Notes under the pieces: model-generated
The model's input: only the letters and a program-made list of their open reading frames with translations
Database searches by the model: none
Told to the model about the DNA's origin: nothing
Position numbers and translations under genes: made by a program
NCBI RefSeq assembly: GCF_009724245.1
Contig: NZ_WNNK01000008.1
Coordinates: forward strand, 62,001-126,000
DNA length: 64,000 nt
From: Pseudomonas spelaei
GTDB lineage: Bacteria; Pseudomonadota; Gammaproteobacteria; Pseudomonadales; Pseudomonadaceae
Direction: 5' to 3'
In this document: one piece after another, positions 55,428 to 64,000 of the stretch
How the letters are laid out: every line of letters starts with the position of its first letter
How positions within the stretch are numbered: position 1 is the stretch's first letter

Positions 55428-55445
55428 CCAATCTCCTCTGATTGG
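55428..55445 (-). promoter_or_regulatory. flaG: Hairpin with the flaG ribosome binding site in its loop
   Basis: The minus strand reads CCAATC-AGAGGA-GATTGG: a perfect 6-base stem whose six-base loop is the Shine-Dalgarno sequence, two bases before ATG. It would present or hide the site according to mRNA folding. Confidence 0.6.
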
Positions 55446-55454
55446 AAAAGACAA

Positions 55455-55476
55455 AAGGGCACGTAAACGCGCCCTT
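55455..55476 (-). terminator. Intrinsic terminator of fliC
   Basis: AAGGGC and GCCCTT flank GCGTTTACGT, with further pairing inside, starting 24 bases after the fliC stop and followed by TTGTCTTTT on the minus strand. It separates abundant fliC mRNA from flaG-fliD. Confidence 0.8.
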
Positions 55477-55499
55477 CCGTCAGTTACCAATCGCCGTGA

Positions 55500-56918
55500 T
55501 TACTGAAGCAGCTTCAGTACAGCAGATGGCAGTTGGTTAGCTTGCGACAGGATCGCAGTGGAAGCCGACTGCAGGGTTTGCTGCTTGGTCAGTTCAGCAG
55601 CTTCGGAAGCGAAGTCAACGTCCTGGATAGTACTACGGGCAGCGGTGGTGTTTTTCTGGATGTTGGACAGGTTGTCTACAGTGCTGGTCAGACGGTTCTG
55701 AACAGCACCCAGGCCCGAACGGGAGCTGGAGATGGTAGCGATAGCCTGGTCGATTACGGAAACAGCGTTCTGAGCCTTGGTGGCGTCGGTCACGTCGGTC
55801 TGCGAAACAGCAACTTTGGCGGAGGCAGCGGAAGTCGCGGCACCGAAGATACCCGTCACACCAGCGCCTTCCAGGGAGTAGCCCTTGGAGGAGTTCATGT
55901 TGACAGCACCGGTAGCGATCAGGCCATCGGCCAGGGCAACGCCAGCACCGTAAGCACCGGAACCATCTTTAGTCGCAACAGTGATCGAACCAGGAGCGGT
56001 CGAAGCGCTGAAGGCCAGGTTTTCGCCGGTGTCAGACTTAACCGACAGAGTGCCTTTGGATTGGTCGTAGTTGACGCTGATACCCAGTTTGGCCGAGTTC
56101 GACTTCAGTTGGTCAGCCAGGCTGGCGGTATCGGTCACACCAACGAACGTGGTGGCTTGGCCGCCAACGGTCATGGTGAACGAGGCCGGAGCGGTTGCAG
56201 CGGCAGCGCCGACAACGAACTGAGCTTCAGTGCTGGCAGTAGCACTCAGGCCACCGACGGCGCCGTTGAGCTGTGCAGCGATGGTTTTAGCGGAAGCTGC
56301 GGCAGCGACAGTAACGCTGGCAGTCTGGCCATTACCGGTAACAGCGATCGCGCCGCCAGCAACACCCGTAGCGCTTGGAGCGATACCCAGGCTATTGATC
56401 TGCTGCGAACCAATATTGTTGGCTGCAACGTTGTCCAGGCTCAGGTTGATGGTTTCGTTAGCGTTGGCGCCAACCTGGATGGCTTTGGTGCCGTACGAAC
56501 CGTCCAGCAGTTTCTGGCCACCGAAAGTGGTGGTCTGGGAAATACGGGTCAGTTCCGAAGTCAGCGCCTGGTATTCGTCGTTGTTCGACTTACGGTCGTC
56601 GGTGCTCAGGGAGCCAGTAGCCGAGGACAGGGCCAGGGTACGCATTTTTTGCAGAATGTCGGTCGAAGCCTGCATTGCGCCTTCAGCGGTCTGCGCGATG
56701 GAGATGCCATCGTTGGCGTTTTTTACTGCTTGACCCAGGCCGTTGATCTGGCTGGTCATGCGGTTGGAAATACCCAGGCCGGCAGCGTCGTCTTTAGCGC
56801 TGTTGATACGCAGGCCGGAAGACAGGCGCTGCATGGAAGTGGCCAGGGCGCCGCCAGCTTTGTTCAGGTTGCCCTGAGTCGTGATCGAAGCAATGTTGGT
56901 GTTTACTGTTAAAGCCAT
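55500..56918 (-). CDS. fliC: FliC, flagellin
   Basis: Flagellin is the filament subunit. The 472-residue protein has the conserved D0/D1 N-terminus ([20 protein letters not shown]), the plant-recognised flg22 region ([20 protein letters not shown]), the TLR5-contact region in the form [15 protein letters not shown], an Ala/Thr/Ser/Val-rich variable centre, and the C-terminal [15 protein letters not shown]. The start at ATG 56916-56918 has GAGG upstream; the longer open frame is not real flagellin. A sigma-28 promoter lies 80 bases upstream. Confidence 0.98.
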   Translation of the reverse strand: MALTVNTNIASITTQGNLNKAGGALATSMQRLSSGLRINSAKDDAAGLGISNRMTSQINGLGQAVKNANDGISIAQTAEGAMQASTDILQKMRTLALSSATGSLSTDDRKSNNDEYQALTSELTRISQTTTFGGQKLLDGSYGTKAIQVGANANETINLSLDNVAANNIGSQQINSLGIAPSATGVAGGAIAVTGNGQTASVTVAAAASAKTIAAQLNGAVGGLSATASTEAQFVVGAAAATAPASFTMTVGGQATTFVGVTDTASLADQLKSNSAKLGISVNYDQSKGTLSVKSDTGENLAFSASTAPGSITVATKDGSGAYGAGVALADGLIATGAVNMNSSKGYSLEGAGVTGIFGAATSAASAKVAVSQTDVTDATKAQNAVSVIDQAIATISSSRSGLGAVQNRLTSTVDNLSNIQKNTTAARSTIQDVDFASEAAELTKQQTLQSASTAILSQANQLPSAVLKLLQ

Positions 56919-56997
56919 GACGAAATCCTCGTTGGATGGATACTGCGGCTTCCGGCCCTGGCAACCGCCGGGTGTGGCCTGAGAACCTTCGTAATAG

Positions 56998-57024
56998 TTA
57001 TCGTCGGAGTAGCCGGTTGCTTGA
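56998..57024 (-). promoter_or_regulatory. fliC: Sigma-28 (FliA) promoter of fliC
   Basis: The minus strand reads TCAAGCAA-N11-GACGATAA (-35 at 57017-57024, -10 at 56998-57005), the spacing of the consensus TAAAGTTT-N11-GCCGATAA. A-tracts (57027-57045) lie directly upstream and may act as an UP element. The expected leader is about 70 bases. Confidence 0.8.
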
Positions 57025-57126
57025 GTGTTTTTTTGATTTTTTTTACTAGCCCCGTGCCACTGCTTGTAATTCAAGGGTTTACGGTGACCCAAAACTCCGG
57101 ATTCATTGGCTTTTTTGGCACCCAAT

Positions 57127-57164
57127 AAAAAACGCCGATGATCTTTCGATCATCGGCGTTTTTT
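57127..57164. terminator. Strong bidirectional terminator after the ketoacyl synthase gene
   Basis: A perfect 17-base inverted repeat (AAAAAACGCCGATGATC and its complement) with a four-base loop TTTC starts 18 bases after the stop codon and has T runs on both strands. Confidence 0.93.
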
Positions 57165-57182
57165 GCTCAGCCTATTAGGGTG

Positions 57183-58112
57183 TCACGGGCGATAGAGAAT
57201 CGCCGAGCCCCAGGACAGGCCTACGCCAAAACCGCTGATTGCCACGCGCTTCCACGCCGCATCCATCACGTGCTTTTCCAGCAGCAGCGGAATGCTCGAC
57301 GACACGGTGTTACCGGTCTCGACCATGTCCTTGATGAACTTGTCCACCGGCGCATCTTCAAAACGTCGCGCCACGGCGTCGACAATCGCCGCACTGCCCT
57401 GGTGGATGCAGAACGCATCGATATCATCGGCTTTGAGGTTCGACTCATTGAGCAGCTCGTGCAAATGCGCCGGAACCTTGAGCAGGGCGAAGTTGAATAC
57501 CTGGCGGCCGTTCATGAAGAACACGCCGTCGCTGACCTTAAGGTGTGGTGCGCCGGAACCGTCAGTGCCGAACTTGGACTTGCCGAGCAACCACGGAGCG
57601 TCTTCACCCATCCAGGTGGCGGTGGCAGCATCGCCAAACAACATGGTGGTGTTGCGGTCTTCCGGGTCGACGATCTTCGAATACGGGTCGGCCGTGATCA
57701 GCAGGCCATTTTTCAGGCCGGCGGCTTCCATGAAACCTTTCATGGCATAGATGCCGTATACATAGCCGGAGCAACCCAGAGAGATATCGAACGCTGCCAC
57801 ATGGGTCGGCAGACCCAGTTTGTCCTGGACGATAGCTGCGGTGTGGGGCAGCCCCTCTTCGTCGCCGTTCTGGGTGACGACGATCAACGCATCAATGGAC
57901 TCGCGCTTCAGGTCCGGGTTATTGGCAAACAAAGCGTTGACCGCCTCGACACACAGATCGGAGGTTTCCTGCGCGGCTTCCTTGCGCGGCAGGAACGCCG
58001 AACCGATTTTGCCAATGATGAACTCTTCATCCTTGGCGAACTTGGCACCCTGGGCGTAGTTATCGATCCCGTCTGCCGGCACGTAACTGGCGATGCTTTT
58101 TATGCCAATCAT
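57183..58112 (-). CDS. 3-oxoacyl-ACP synthase III-like protein beside fliC (flagellin-modification context)
   Basis: The 309-residue protein is a FabH-type condensing enzyme with catalytic Cys114 (FDISLGCSGYVYG), His237 (DAFCIHQGSAA) and Asn268 (VETGNTVSSSIPL), so it is probably active. Housekeeping FabH genes normally lie with fatty-acid genes, but this one lies between flgL and fliC. In P. syringae a similar gene (orf3) in the same place belongs to the flagellin glycosylation island and is thought to supply the acyl group of modified viosamine. No glycosyltransferase genes are present here. Own promoter region upstream and own terminator. Confidence 0.85.
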   Translation of the reverse strand: MIGIKSIASYVPADGIDNYAQGAKFAKDEEFIIGKIGSAFLPRKEAAQETSDLCVEAVNALFANNPDLKRESIDALIVVTQNGDEEGLPHTAAIVQDKLGLPTHVAAFDISLGCSGYVYGIYAMKGFMEAAGLKNGLLITADPYSKIVDPEDRNTTMLFGDAATATWMGEDAPWLLGKSKFGTDGSGAPHLKVSDGVFFMNGRQVFNFALLKVPAHLHELLNESNLKADDIDAFCIHQGSAAIVDAVARRFEDAPVDKFIKDMVETGNTVSSSIPLLLEKHVMDAAWKRVAISGFGVGLSWGSAILYRP

Positions 58113-58344
58113 TGTGGCTTCCCAATACTAAATAGCTGGAGAACACCCCGCGAACTGCCTCGGGGGTGCTGACAATAAAGGGGATAACCCCGCAAAAAAC
58201 TCGCTGAAAGCCGCCCCGCAAGGACCCTGCGACGACTTATCCTTTTCACACGATACAGTGAAGATGCGCTTTATGACTCATAGGTCACTCAATTTTCTGC
58301 GCTTTGTGCAAAAGCCTTGAACAATTGAGCCCCGGAAACGACAA

Positions 58345-58372
58345 CGGCCCAACCTGTTTCCAGAGTGGGCCG
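58345..58372 (-). terminator. Terminator of flgL
   Basis: CGGCCCA / TGGGCCG with a smaller inner stem (CTG-GAAA-CAG) begins about 20 bases after the flgL stop, followed by TTGTCGTTT. The rest of the 279-base gap to the ketoacyl synthase gene (58113-58344) holds no ORF or clear promoter that I can support. Confidence 0.65.
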
Positions 58373-58391
58373 CTGCGCTATCGCGGTGAAA

Positions 58392-59969
58392 TTACATCTT
58401 GCTGAACAGGCTCAACTGGGAAATCTTCACGAAGGCCAGTTGCGACGCCTGCAACATGGTTTGCTGCAGTGTCAGGTTGATCGCCGCCTCTCCCATATCG
58501 ACGTTCGCCAGATCACTCATGGTGCTCGTATTAGCGATACCGATACTTGCGTTTTCGCTGGCCTGGATATCCAGGGCATTCTGCCGCGCACCAATGGAAC
58601 CACGCACGTTGTCCAACTGGGCGCGCGAGTTGGCCAGGTTGCTGATGGACGAATCCAGGACATCCTTGAGCTTGATCGTCGCCGCCGGGTTGCCGTCAGC
58701 CGGCTGCTCCAGCGCCTGGCGCAGTTGGCTCAGGGTGTCTAGTGCACTTTGGGTCTTGTGGGTGCTGGCACCGACCGCAAACTGATCACCGACCTGCGGC
58801 GTACCACTGACATCAAAGGTAATGCCCGCCGCAGTGACCGTGGTACCACCGCCCGTATCACCTGTAGCAATGGCCTTGCTATTGGCACTATAGGGCTGGG
58901 CGTAAACCTCATACGCGGTAGCGCTGGTGAACTTGATCACTGCCCCGCTGTTCGCCGGGAACGTACTGGCGTAGTCGCCCTGGCTGGTCACCCGGGCACC
59001 GGTCAGTTGTGCGGTCGATGTATTGCTCGGCGTACGCGAAACGCTGAAGCTGTCCGGCTTGGTGTCCAAGGTAAAGGCACGATCCTTGACCGCAGCATCG
59101 GAGTCGGCACCCGGTGCAATGTCCTTGAGGTTAAGGGTGATATCGAACTTCACCCCACGCAGGTTCACGCTGGAACTGCCTTCCTTGGTGGAGTCAAAGG
59201 TGCCGTTACCCGGAATCTCGGAGGTGATGTCCTTGCCGTCCTTGTCGGTCACGGTGTACTGGGTACTGCTGGAGAACGTCAACTTGTAGGGCTGGCCGTC
59301 AGCAAATGCCCGGGTGTAGTCCGTACCCGAAGTGACCAACCCGGCGGAGAGTGAAACCTTGCCGTCGTTGACCGTCGGCGGGATCACCGTCGCCTGGGTA
59401 CGGCCCGAATTGGCCGCGCCTTCCAGAATGTTCTTGCCCGTATCGCCAGCACTGACTTTCAAGGTGTCGGAAACCTGAAGGCTCAGAGGTGTTTCATCAC
59501 CCTGATAGCTGTAGGAGCCGTCATTGTTGCGCGAGTACGGTGGCGTCTGGGACTTGGACCCGGAAAACAGAAAGTTTCCGGACGAGTCCTTGCTGTTGAG
59601 CAACCCCAGCACCTGATCCTCAATCGCCCCGATCTCACTGGCAATGGATTTTCGATCAGCATCACTGATGGAACCACCCGCACGCAGGGCCAACTGACTG
59701 GCACGCTGCATTGCCTCGTTGATCGAGCTCAGCACGCTCTCTTCGTTGGTCAGCGAGTTTTTCAGGCTGGTGATATTGCCGTTGAACTGCCCCAACATGT
59801 CTTTCTGCTGTTGCAGCATCAACAACCGGGCGGCAGCAATCGGATCATCGGCAGCCGTTTGCACCCGCACCCCGGAACTGGCCTGATCCTGAGCCTTCAC
59901 CACACTGGAATAGTTGTCTTGATACTTGGCGGCACTGGTATCGAAGAACTGCTGTGTAGAAATGCGCAT
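58392..59969 (-). CDS. flgL: FlgL, hook-filament junction protein (HAP3)
   Basis: FlgL joins hook-associated protein FlgK to the filament. The 525-residue protein has flagellin-like ends: MRISTQQFFDTSAAKYQDNY at the N-terminus and AAINLTLQQTMLQASQLAFV at the C-terminus. The middle is an enlarged Thr/Ser/Asp/Gly-rich region. It is clearly longer than the enteric protein (about 317 residues), the extra being in the exposed middle part. It follows flgK by 14 bases. Confidence 0.95.
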   Translation of the reverse strand: MRISTQQFFDTSAAKYQDNYSSVVKAQDQASSGVRVQTAADDPIAAARLLMLQQQKDMLGQFNGNITSLKNSLTNEESVLSSINEAMQRASQLALRAGGSISDADRKSIASEIGAIEDQVLGLLNSKDSSGNFLFSGSKSQTPPYSRNNDGSYSYQGDETPLSLQVSDTLKVSAGDTGKNILEGAANSGRTQATVIPPTVNDGKVSLSAGLVTSGTDYTRAFADGQPYKLTFSSSTQYTVTDKDGKDITSEIPGNGTFDSTKEGSSSVNLRGVKFDITLNLKDIAPGADSDAAVKDRAFTLDTKPDSFSVSRTPSNTSTAQLTGARVTSQGDYASTFPANSGAVIKFTSATAYEVYAQPYSANSKAIATGDTGGGTTVTAAGITFDVSGTPQVGDQFAVGASTHKTQSALDTLSQLRQALEQPADGNPAATIKLKDVLDSSISNLANSRAQLDNVRGSIGARQNALDIQASENASIGIANTSTMSDLANVDMGEAAINLTLQQTMLQASQLAFVKISQLSLFSKM

Positions 59970-59983
59970 CGTCCCAGACTCCC

Positions 59984-62026
59984 TTAAAGGCTATTGATCA
60001 GTGTGGCGAAGGTTTCTTGCGCAGCCTTGATGATCTGCGACGAGGCCGTGTAGTACTGCTGGAACTTGATCATGTCGCCCGCCTCTTCATCCAGGTTGAC
60101 TTGGGACACAGAGTTACGGGCCGCCTTGTTGGCGGTCAACAACGCGCCAGTAGCACTGTTGTCGACACTCGCCTGGCTGGCCTTGGAACCCACCTGGGAC
60201 ACCAGTCGACTGTTCGCGGCTACCAGGCTCACCCCGCCCCCGCTCCCGTCAGCCAGGCCTACCGAGGCCTTGGTCTGCAGGTTGAGCAGTTCCTGGGCAT
60301 TGCGGTTGTCCTTGCTACCGGAGGCGTTGAAGGAAAACGTAGTGCTGTCACCGCCGGCCGGAGAACCGCCCACCGTGGTGTCGAAGCTAAAGCTCTTGGC
60401 AGGAACGACCAACGCACCATTGGCATCGCGCATTGGCACGTTGATGGTGATCTTGTTGCCCTGACCGGGAATGATGCTGCCGGTACCGATCGGATTGCCC
60501 TGGGCATCATTGACCGTGTACTTCTGCGTACCGTCGGCTGCGGGCTTGTCAAAGACCATTTTCACCGGCATCGAATGCTCGATCCCCGTGCGCAACTGAG
60601 CCGTGTCAGCACCACCGTGAATATCCAGCGGCACCGTCAGTGTCGGCGGTGTAAAGGTGCCCGTACCCTGGTTGGTTTTGCTGGCGTCGCCTGCCAATGG
60701 CCCGGCAAACGCAATTTTGTTGGCGTCGGTGAGCTCTGTGCCAATGTTGCTGGCACCGCTGGCAGTCGGACTGACCTTGAAACTGTCCCCGGCGCTCATC
60801 GGCCCCTTGCCATCGAGGGCCAGGGTGAAACCATCAATCACCGGCGGTGGCGAGGTGGTGGTATCGAACGAGCCCATGGACTTGCCGTCGGAACGCACCA
60901 CGTTGTACTGATTGCCGCTGGTGAACGTGACGTTGTAGTCGTAGGTCGACAGCTTGCTGCTGTCCTTGATCGACACGTTCAGGTTGCCGGAGCCGGTACT
61001 ATTGCCCGCAGTGCCCTGGCTGCGCTGCGCAATGGCGGCCGCACTGTTGATGTCCTTGAACAACGACGAGCCAAACTCACCATTGAGATCCAGGCCCTGG
61101 CCCAACTGATTGTTGACTGTGTCGGCGGTGGCGATGGCAATACGGCCCAGGTCATTGATTGCAGGCATCAGCGCGTCGCTGCGATAGCGCAACAGACCGC
61201 CAATGCTGCCGCCACTGATGACCGAGCCCAGGTCGATCGAGAGGGTGCCCATGTCCATCTGGATGGTGTACTGGCTCGAATCACTCTTGCTCGGCACGGC
61301 GGAAATCGGGTTGGACGTCGCCCCCGTCACCAGGGCCTGACCGGTGCCCAAGGTCACACTGAACTGGCCGTTCTTCTCAGTGGCGGTTACACCCACCAAT
61401 TCATTGAGCGAACGCACGGCTTCGGTACGCGCATCCAGCAAATTGGCCGGTGCATTGCTGGAAGAGCCCTGCACCTGGGCAATCTGCTTGTTCAGCGAGG
61501 CAATCGAGGAAGTCAACTGGTTGACCTGATCACTCATGGTGCTCAGTTGGCCGTTGATGCTCTCTTTCTGCTGGTTCAACTGCGATGAAATCGCGTTGAA
61601 ACGGTTGCTCAAGGTCTGGGCACTGGTCAGCAACACTTGTCGGGCGGACACGTCACTAGGGTTGGCAGCAGCAGTCTGCACCGAGGCGAAAAATGCACTG
61701 AGCACCGAGGACATGCCGGTGGTCTTGTCCGAGAGCGTCTTGTCCACGGCCCCAATCTGGTCCAGATACGCCTTGGCGTCGCTGTTGAGGGAGGTGCTGT
61801 TCTGGTAAGCGGTATCCAGGTACTGGTTGTACACCCGACGCACATCGGCCAGGGTCGTACCGCTGCCGATAAACACACCACCAAACTGGTTCGATGCATT
61901 GGCGCTCTGGGCGCTCTGCTGACGTGAGTAGCCCGGGGTGTTGACGTTGGCAATGTTGTTACTTAAGACCGACAACGATCCTTGAGCGGCATTGAGCCCC
62001 GACATCCCGATATTGAGCAAACTCAT
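59984..62026 (-). CDS. flgK: FlgK, hook-associated protein 1
   Basis: FlgK is the first junction protein on the hook. The 680-residue protein has the conserved N-terminus MSLLNIGMSGLNAAQGSLSV with SNNIANVNTPGYSRQQ, long helical regions (LTSSIASLNKQIAQVQGSS), a large variable region, and a C-terminus DMIKFQQYYTASSQIIKAAQ. Both ends form the helical core. It follows flgJ by about 10 bases. Confidence 0.96.
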   Translation of the reverse strand: MSLLNIGMSGLNAAQGSLSVLSNNIANVNTPGYSRQQSAQSANASNQFGGVFIGSGTTLADVRRVYNQYLDTAYQNSTSLNSDAKAYLDQIGAVDKTLSDKTTGMSSVLSAFFASVQTAAANPSDVSARQVLLTSAQTLSNRFNAISSQLNQQKESINGQLSTMSDQVNQLTSSIASLNKQIAQVQGSSSNAPANLLDARTEAVRSLNELVGVTATEKNGQFSVTLGTGQALVTGATSNPISAVPSKSDSSQYTIQMDMGTLSIDLGSVISGGSIGGLLRYRSDALMPAINDLGRIAIATADTVNNQLGQGLDLNGEFGSSLFKDINSAAAIAQRSQGTAGNSTGSGNLNVSIKDSSKLSTYDYNVTFTSGNQYNVVRSDGKSMGSFDTTTSPPPVIDGFTLALDGKGPMSAGDSFKVSPTASGASNIGTELTDANKIAFAGPLAGDASKTNQGTGTFTPPTLTVPLDIHGGADTAQLRTGIEHSMPVKMVFDKPAADGTQKYTVNDAQGNPIGTGSIIPGQGNKITINVPMRDANGALVVPAKSFSFDTTVGGSPAGGDSTTFSFNASGSKDNRNAQELLNLQTKASVGLADGSGGGVSLVAANSRLVSQVGSKASQASVDNSATGALLTANKAARNSVSQVNLDEEAGDMIKFQQYYTASSQIIKAAQETFATLINSL

Positions 62027-62036
62027 GATTCAGACC

Positions 62037-63305
62037 TTATAAATGTGTGGAAGCGCCCGCCGCAGCGTAGTTCTGGTAGCTGTTCATCGTTTTGGCTATC
62101 TGCGAAATCTTGCTGGCGTAGTCCGGGTCGGTTGCATAACCGGCTTTTTGCAACTCGCGTACAAACTGTTCCGGGTTGTCGGCCGATTTCAGAACTTCTT
62201 GATACCTATCATTGCTTTGCAACAACGTGACGAGGTCATGGAAGCTGTCTTTATAGGAAGCATAGGAACGGAATTGCGCCGTCTCCTTGACCATCTCGCC
62301 ATTGCGAAACTCGCTGGTGATCGCCCGTGCCTGGCCGCCCTGCCAACTCTGACCGGCCTTGATACCAAACAGGTTGTGACTGCTGGTGCCGTCCTGGGCA
62401 CGCATCACGGATTTGCCCCAACCGGTTTCCAGGGCCGCCTGGGCCACCAGATACCGCGGGTCGACGCCAATGCGCGAGGCCGCTTCCTTGGCCATCGGCA
62501 ACATCGTGGCCACAAACTCATCTTGCGAACTGAACGCCTTCTTCGCCGGCGCCAGTGGCGGCTGCGCGATGGCGCGGCCATAAACCTGCATGCGACCGCT
62601 CGGCACCGCGAAGCTGCGGGCAGCGCTGTTGATCACGCCATCATCGGCGGCACTGTTACGCAGCGGTGCGGCCTTGGCATCGCTACCATTCATTCCCGCG
62701 GCAGGCACAATGCCGGCCAGCAGGCGATCAGTCAGCTTGCTCGGCAACGCAATACGGCGTTGATTCATCAGTTCCATGTCATTGGCATGGGCGGCCGGAT
62801 CGTTGGAGCGATCAGTGGTTGCCACACGATAAGCCCACAACGGACGCTGGCCGTTGGAACGTCCCAACGGACCGTCCGGCAACGTGCCGGCGGCAATCTC
62901 GGTCGGTACATCGACTTTCTTCGCCGGGACCGCCGGGCCCTGCAAAGTCGCATCGGCTGCGACCACCGGTTTGTCCTTGCTCATCTGGCGCATCAGCACG
63001 TCCGCCAAGCCGATACCACCACCCTCGCGAGACAGCGACACCGCCAATTGCTGGTCGTACATTTCCTGGTACTGCTTGGCCGCCGGCGTGTTCAGCGGGT
63101 TGTCCTTGCCCAGGGCTTCGGTGGCCGAACGCATGGACTTGAGCATCTCGCTGAGAAACAGCGACTCGAACTCCTGCGCCACCTTGCGCATGTTGCCTTC
63201 GCTGTTCTTGTCGCCGACCTTGAGCTGGTTAAGCCGGTTGAGGTCGGAATAGGAACCCGAGTCTGCCGTGCTGCTCAGGCCGCTTTTGCGCATGTCCATG
63301 GCCAT
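62037..63305 (-). CDS. flgJ: FlgJ, rod cap protein with peptidoglycan hydrolase domain
   Basis: FlgJ caps the rod and cuts peptidoglycan for its passage. The 422-residue protein has the N-terminal rod-binding domain (MRKVAQEFESLFLSEMLKSM), a long Pro/Ala-rich linker, and a C-terminal GH73 glucosaminidase domain with catalytic Glu293 (VAQAALETGWGKSVMRAQDG). A family tyrosine region lies near the end (YATDPDYASKISQIAKTM). ATG 63303-63305 is used; an ATG two codons later is also possible. The linker is longer than in enteric FlgJ (about 313 residues). Confidence 0.96.
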   Translation of the reverse strand: MAMDMRKSGLSSTADSGSYSDLNRLNQLKVGDKNSEGNMRKVAQEFESLFLSEMLKSMRSATEALGKDNPLNTPAAKQYQEMYDQQLAVSLSREGGGIGLADVLMRQMSKDKPVVAADATLQGPAVPAKKVDVPTEIAAGTLPDGPLGRSNGQRPLWAYRVATTDRSNDPAAHANDMELMNQRRIALPSKLTDRLLAGIVPAAGMNGSDAKAAPLRNSAADDGVINSAARSFAVPSGRMQVYGRAIAQPPLAPAKKAFSSQDEFVATMLPMAKEAASRIGVDPRYLVAQAALETGWGKSVMRAQDGTSSHNLFGIKAGQSWQGGQARAITSEFRNGEMVKETAQFRSYASYKDSFHDLVTLLQSNDRYQEVLKSADNPEQFVRELQKAGYATDPDYASKISQIAKTMNSYQNYAAAGASTHL

Positions 63306-63309
63306 GGCC

Positions 63310-64000
63310 TTAAATCACGATCAGGTCGGCTTGCAAGGCGCCGGCCTGTTTCAGGGCTTCAAGGATCGCCATCAAGTCGCCGGGCGCTGCGCCCACCTGG
63401 TTCACCGCGCGGACAATTTCATCCAGTGTGGTGCCGGGGCCGAATTTGAACATCGGCTTGGCTTCTTGCTGGGCGTTGACCCGTGAACGTGGCACTACGG
63501 CGGTCTGGCCGTTGGAGAACGCCCCTGGCTGGCTGACGATCGGGTCTTCGGTAATGGTCACGGTCAGGCTGCCGTGGGTCACCGCCGCCGGCGAGACCTT
63601 GACGTTCTGGCCGATCACGATGGTACCGGTGCGCGAATTGATAATGACCTTGGCCACCGCCTGGCCTGGATCCACTTCGAGGTTTTCCAGGATCGACAGG
63701 TAGTCCACTCGCTGGCTTGGGTCCAGTGGTGCGGTCACGCGAATCGAGCCGCCGTCGATGGCCTGGGCCACGCCTGGGCCGAGCATGTCGTTGATCTTGT
63801 CCACCACGCGTTTGGCCGTGGTGAAGTCCGAACGGTTAAGGTTCAGGGTCAAGCTATTGCCCTGGTTAAAGCCGCTGGGCACGGTACGTTCCACCGTGGC
63901 GCCGCCGGGAATCCGGCCGGCTGACGGGACGTTGACGGTGATCTTCGAACCGTCGCGACCTTCGGCATCGAACCCGCCCACCACCAGGTTGCCCTGGGCG
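63310..64000 (-). CDS. flgI: FlgI, flagellar P-ring protein (partial, N-terminus off right edge)
   Basis: FlgI forms the P ring in the peptidoglycan layer. The 229 C-terminal residues are present, entering the window in frame at [20 protein letters not shown]. They include [40 protein letters not shown] and the closing [20 protein letters not shown], all conserved FlgI regions. The start, signal peptide and first third lie beyond 64000. It is four bases upstream of flgJ. Confidence 0.96.
   Translation of the reverse strand, partial: AQGNLVVGGFDAEGRDGSKITVNVPSAGRIPGGATVERTVPSGFNQGNSLTLNLNRSDFTTAKRVVDKINDMLGPGVAQAIDGGSIRVTAPLDPSQRVDYLSILENLEVDPGQAVAKVIINSRTGTIVIGQNVKVSPAAVTHGSLTVTITEDPIVSQPGAFSNGQTAVVPRSRVNAQQEAKPMFKFGPGTTLDEIVRAVNQVGAAPGDLMAILEALKQAGALQADLIVI

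Noticed and set aside
56919..57125. 69-residue N-terminal extension of the fliC open frame
   Set aside because: Flagellin starts at MALTVNTN with a ribosome binding site at the right distance; the extension lies over the sigma-28 promoter and is not flagellin-like.
60017..61588. Plus-strand open frame of 523 codons opposite flgK
   Set aside because: Antisense shadow; rich in Arg, His, Gly and Gln, with no recognisable domain.

Overview
The window is a bacterial chromosome segment of high GC, almost certainly from the Pseudomonas fluorescens group. The signs are the fleQ-fleS-fleR regulators beside fliC, the motC/motD stator genes beside cheA/cheB, an hsbA-hsbR-hptB cassette inside the flagellar cluster, and two families of short REP palindromes typical of these pseudomonads. 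This assignment is inference from gene content and order; no database was searched. All genes but two lie on the minus strand, so operons read from high to low coordinates.

Layout. (1) Positions 1-8446 hold a phosphonate operon phnCDEFGHIJKLM: an ABC importer (PhnCDE), a GntR-type regulator (PhnF) and the carbon-phosphorus lyase core (PhnG to PhnM; phnM runs off the left edge). A Pho-box-like direct repeat lies upstream of phnC. (2) Positions 8794-9186 encode a small proline-rich lipoprotein. (3) Positions 9202-16148 are the complete cytochrome c maturation operon ccmABCDEFGHI. (4) Positions 16347-18250, the only plus-strand genes, are a translationally coupled pair: a second FliK-like hook-length protein and a free-standing FlhB C-terminal domain. 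(5) Positions 18414-27378 carry the chemotaxis operon: cheY, cheZ, cheA, cheB, motC, motD, a ParA-type ATPase, a CheW-domain ParP-like protein, cheW and a DUF2802 protein. (6) Positions 27548-32696 hold fliA, fleN, flhF and flhA. (7) Positions 32917-38298 hold fliLMNOPQR-flhB. (8) Positions 38503-42326 hold fliK and the hptB/hsbR/hsbA phosphorelay. (9) Positions 42509-48227 hold fliEFGHIJ. (10) Positions 48359-53446 hold fleQ, fleS, fleR, fliT and fliS. (11) Positions 53587-64000 hold filament and hook-associated genes: fliD, flaG, fliC, a ketoacyl-ACP synthase III-like gene, flgL, flgK, flgJ and the C-terminal part of flgI.

How it works together. Region 5-11 encodes nearly a whole polar flagellum: the export gate and ATPase, MS and C rings, hook-associated proteins, filament, cap, and a chemotaxis relay ending on FliM. 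The regulatory tiers can be read from the DNA. FleQ is a bacterial enhancer-binding protein, and five well-formed sigma-54 elements precede fleS, fliE, fliK, fliL and flhA. FliA (sigma-28) has a well-spaced target element upstream of fliC. REPIN-like inverted REP pairs sit at operon ends, with one inside the phn operon.

Most noteworthy items: the FliK2/pre-cleaved-FlhB pair; four tandem acidic repeats in the CheA linker that resemble the CheY-docking peptides of FliM and CheZ, plus a similar peptide in FliN; a fliC-adjacent ketoacyl synthase without neighbouring glycosyltransferases; a flaG leader hairpin that holds its ribosome binding site in the loop; and a possible small ORF between flhF and fleN.
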